Source: CAYUTA01 sp964447605 (GTDB taxonomy: Bacteria; Bacillota; Clostridia; Christensenellales; CAG-138). From it: a DNA stretch of 21,689 nt. Location of the stretch: contig CAYUTA010000043.1 in the NCBI GenBank assembly GCA_964447605.1, forward strand, positions 1-21,689. The letters run 5' to 3'. How positions within the stretch are numbered: position 1 is the first letter of the stretch; every line of letters begins with the position of its first letter. Of this stretch, positions 20,382-21,689 are shown piece after piece. The notes under the pieces were generated by a model. It saw only the letters and a program-made list of their open reading frames with translations, had not been told where the DNA came from and did no database searches. The translations under genes were made by a program, and so were the position numbers.

Positions 20382-21620
20382 CTAAGCATAAAGCGGGAAC
20401 TGCTCGCACAGCTCCAGTACGGTCTTACGCACCGGCTCGACCGCCGCTTCGCCCTGCGCAAGCACGCGGTAAATGCATGCGCCGATCAAATGCATCTGTT
20501 CCTCTTTCATGCCGCGCGTGGTCAGCGCCGGCGTGCCGAATCGAATGCCGCTGGTAATGGCCTTGCTGCGCGTTTCAAAGGGGATCGCGTTCTTATTGGC
20601 CGTGATGTTGGCCATATCCAAAAGATTTTGCGCATCCTGCCCGGTGATACCGGCCGGCGTCAGGTCAACAAGGAGGAGATGCGTGTCCGTGCCGCCGGAA
20701 ACAATCCGCAGCCCCTGCTCCTGCAGCGTCCGTGCAAGCGCGCGCGCATTGCGCACGATCTGGTGTTGATAGGCGGAAAACTCCGGCTGCATGGCTTCAA
20801 GGAAACACACGGCCTTACCGGCAATGGTATGCATCAGCGGGCCGCCCTGAAGCCCGGGAAACACGCCCTTGTTGATCTTTGCTGCATGCTCTTCCTTTGC
20901 CAGGATCAGGCCGCCGCGCGGGCCGCGCAACGTTTTATGCGTTGTGGTTGCAACCACGTCCGCATGTGGGAACGGGTTGGGGTGCGCCCCGCCCGCAATC
21001 AGGCCGGAGATATGCGCAATATCGACCATGAAATACGCGCCGGCATCCTTTGCAATCCTGCCGATGCGCGCAAAGTCGATGATACGCGAATAGGAGCTGG
21101 CTCCGGCAACAATCATCCGGGGCCGCTGCTCGTGCGCAAGGCGCGCGAGCATTTCATAGTCGATGCGCTCATCCTCCCGGCATACGCCGTAATGGATGAC
21201 CTCGTACGCCTTGCCGGATTCGCTGATCGGGCTGCCGTGCGAAAGATGCCCGCCGTGCGAAAGGTCCATTGTCAAAATTTTATCGCCAAAGTTCAGCAAT
21301 GAAAAATAGACGGCAAGATTGGCCTGCGTGCCGGAATGCGGCTGCACGTTGGCATATTCGGCTCCAAACAACTCCTTTGCGCGCGCGCAGGCAAGAATTT
21401 CCACCTCGTCGACATACTCGCAGCCACCGTAATACCGGCGGCCCGGATAGCCTTCCGCATATTTATTGGTCAGCGGGCTGCCGAGCGCGGCCAGCACCGC
21501 GGGCGATACAAAGTTTTCCGACGCGATCATCTCCAAATGGTCGCGCTGGCGCGCGAGCTCCCGTCCCATCGAGGCGGCAAGCTCCGGATCGGTTTTTGCA
21601 ATAAATTCGTGTGAGTACAT
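20382..21620 (-). CDS. glyA: Serine hydroxymethyltransferase
   Basis: 412 aa, the usual bacterial GlyA length. The N-terminal ELARQRDHLEMIASENFVSPAV, TNKYAEGYPGRRYYGG (substrate and dimer contacts), VQPHSGTQAN, SHGGHLSHG, MVDIAHISGL and the PLP-lysine motif TTTHKTLRGPRGG (Lys229) are all present. The C-terminal domain has ITANKNAIPFE and SGIRFGTPALTTRGM. It is a PLP enzyme converting serine and tetrahydrofolate to glycine and 5,10-methylene-tetrahydrofolate in the cytosol. The start at 21620 was chosen because GGGAGA lies about nine bases upstream and it matches the family; a start at 21647 would add nine residues. A weak promoter-like TTGTTA-N17-TAAACA lies upstream. No riboswitch is visible in the 69 bp before the window ends. 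Confidence 0.97.
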   Translation of the reverse strand: MYSHEFIAKTDPELAASMGRELARQRDHLEMIASENFVSPAVLAALGSPLTNKYAEGYPGRRYYGGCEYVDEVEILACARAKELFGAEYANVQPHSGTQANLAVYFSLLNFGDKILTMDLSHGGHLSHGSPISESGKAYEVIHYGVCREDERIDYEMLARLAHEQRPRMIVAGASSYSRIIDFARIGRIAKDAGAYFMVDIAHISGLIAGGAHPNPFPHADVVATTTHKTLRGPRGGLILAKEEHAAKINKGVFPGLQGGPLMHTIAGKAVCFLEAMQPEFSAYQHQIVRNARALARTLQEQGLRIVSGGTDTHLLLVDLTPAGITGQDAQNLLDMANITANKNAIPFETRSKAITSGIRFGTPALTTRGMKEEQMHLIGACIYRVLAQGEAAVEPVRKTVLELCEQFPLYA

Positions 21621-21689
21621 TAGTTTGTTCTCCCATCCCAAGTTCATGCTGTTTACGGCATGCAGCCCGGCTTAACAAAGCGCATGGAC

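Overview
This window looks like a chromosomal segment of a GC-rich member of the Clostridia (Bacillota). The evidence is strong Shine-Dalgarno sites, tightly overlapping operons, a YtrA-type GntR/ABC cassette, a CD1871A-type small CXXC protein, and a PstS whose two halves are swapped. I would guess an Oscillospirales- or Christensenellales-like anaerobe, but the order is inference. I saw no rRNA, tRNA, CRISPR array or intact insertion sequence.

Layout. (1) 1-960: a lower-GC, minus-strand phage- or mobile-element-like gene runs off the left edge. A GC-rich open frame without a start lies behind it, and a short perfect hairpin separates it from the host genes. (2) 1020-4097, minus strand: an Rrf2 regulator, a TlpA-like thioredoxin lipoprotein, a CD1871A-family small membrane protein ending in CLECIGIG, a NapH-like polytopic 4Fe-4S protein and a PHP-domain phosphoesterase. 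This looks like one redox operon. (3) 4203-5219, minus: an orphan XdhC-like molybdenum-enzyme maturation factor whose promoter is embedded in a long inverted repeat. (4) 5338-8818, minus: a YtrA-like GntR repressor, an ABC ATPase and a large permease (DUF6449-like C-terminus), coupled by 4-nt overlaps and led by a promoter with a perfect palindromic operator. (5) 8978-14422, plus: pstC-pstA-pstB-phoU-phoB-phoR, every junction overlapping, preceded by Pho-box-like repeats and followed by a terminator. (6) 14732-15901, plus: a bactofilin-like membrane protein with its own promoter and terminator. (7) 16114-17046, plus: pstS, detached from the rest of the pst operon, with its own Pho-box-like promoter. 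(8) 17047-17352: three tandem hairpins and a promoter. (9) 17353-19362, plus: a large putative lipoprotein with two related C-terminal domains. (10) 19363-20381: mostly non-coding DNA with one small minus-strand gene that may be a remnant. (11) 20382-21620, minus: glyA.

How the genes work together. PstSCAB imports phosphate, PhoU links transporter state to PhoR, and PhoR/PhoB drive transcription through the Pho-box-like repeats at both pst promoters. The Rrf2-TlpA-CD1871A-4Fe-4S set is a plausible membrane thiol/electron relay responsive to redox or sulfur state, and is the least understood system here. The most notable protein observation is the circular permutation of PstS.
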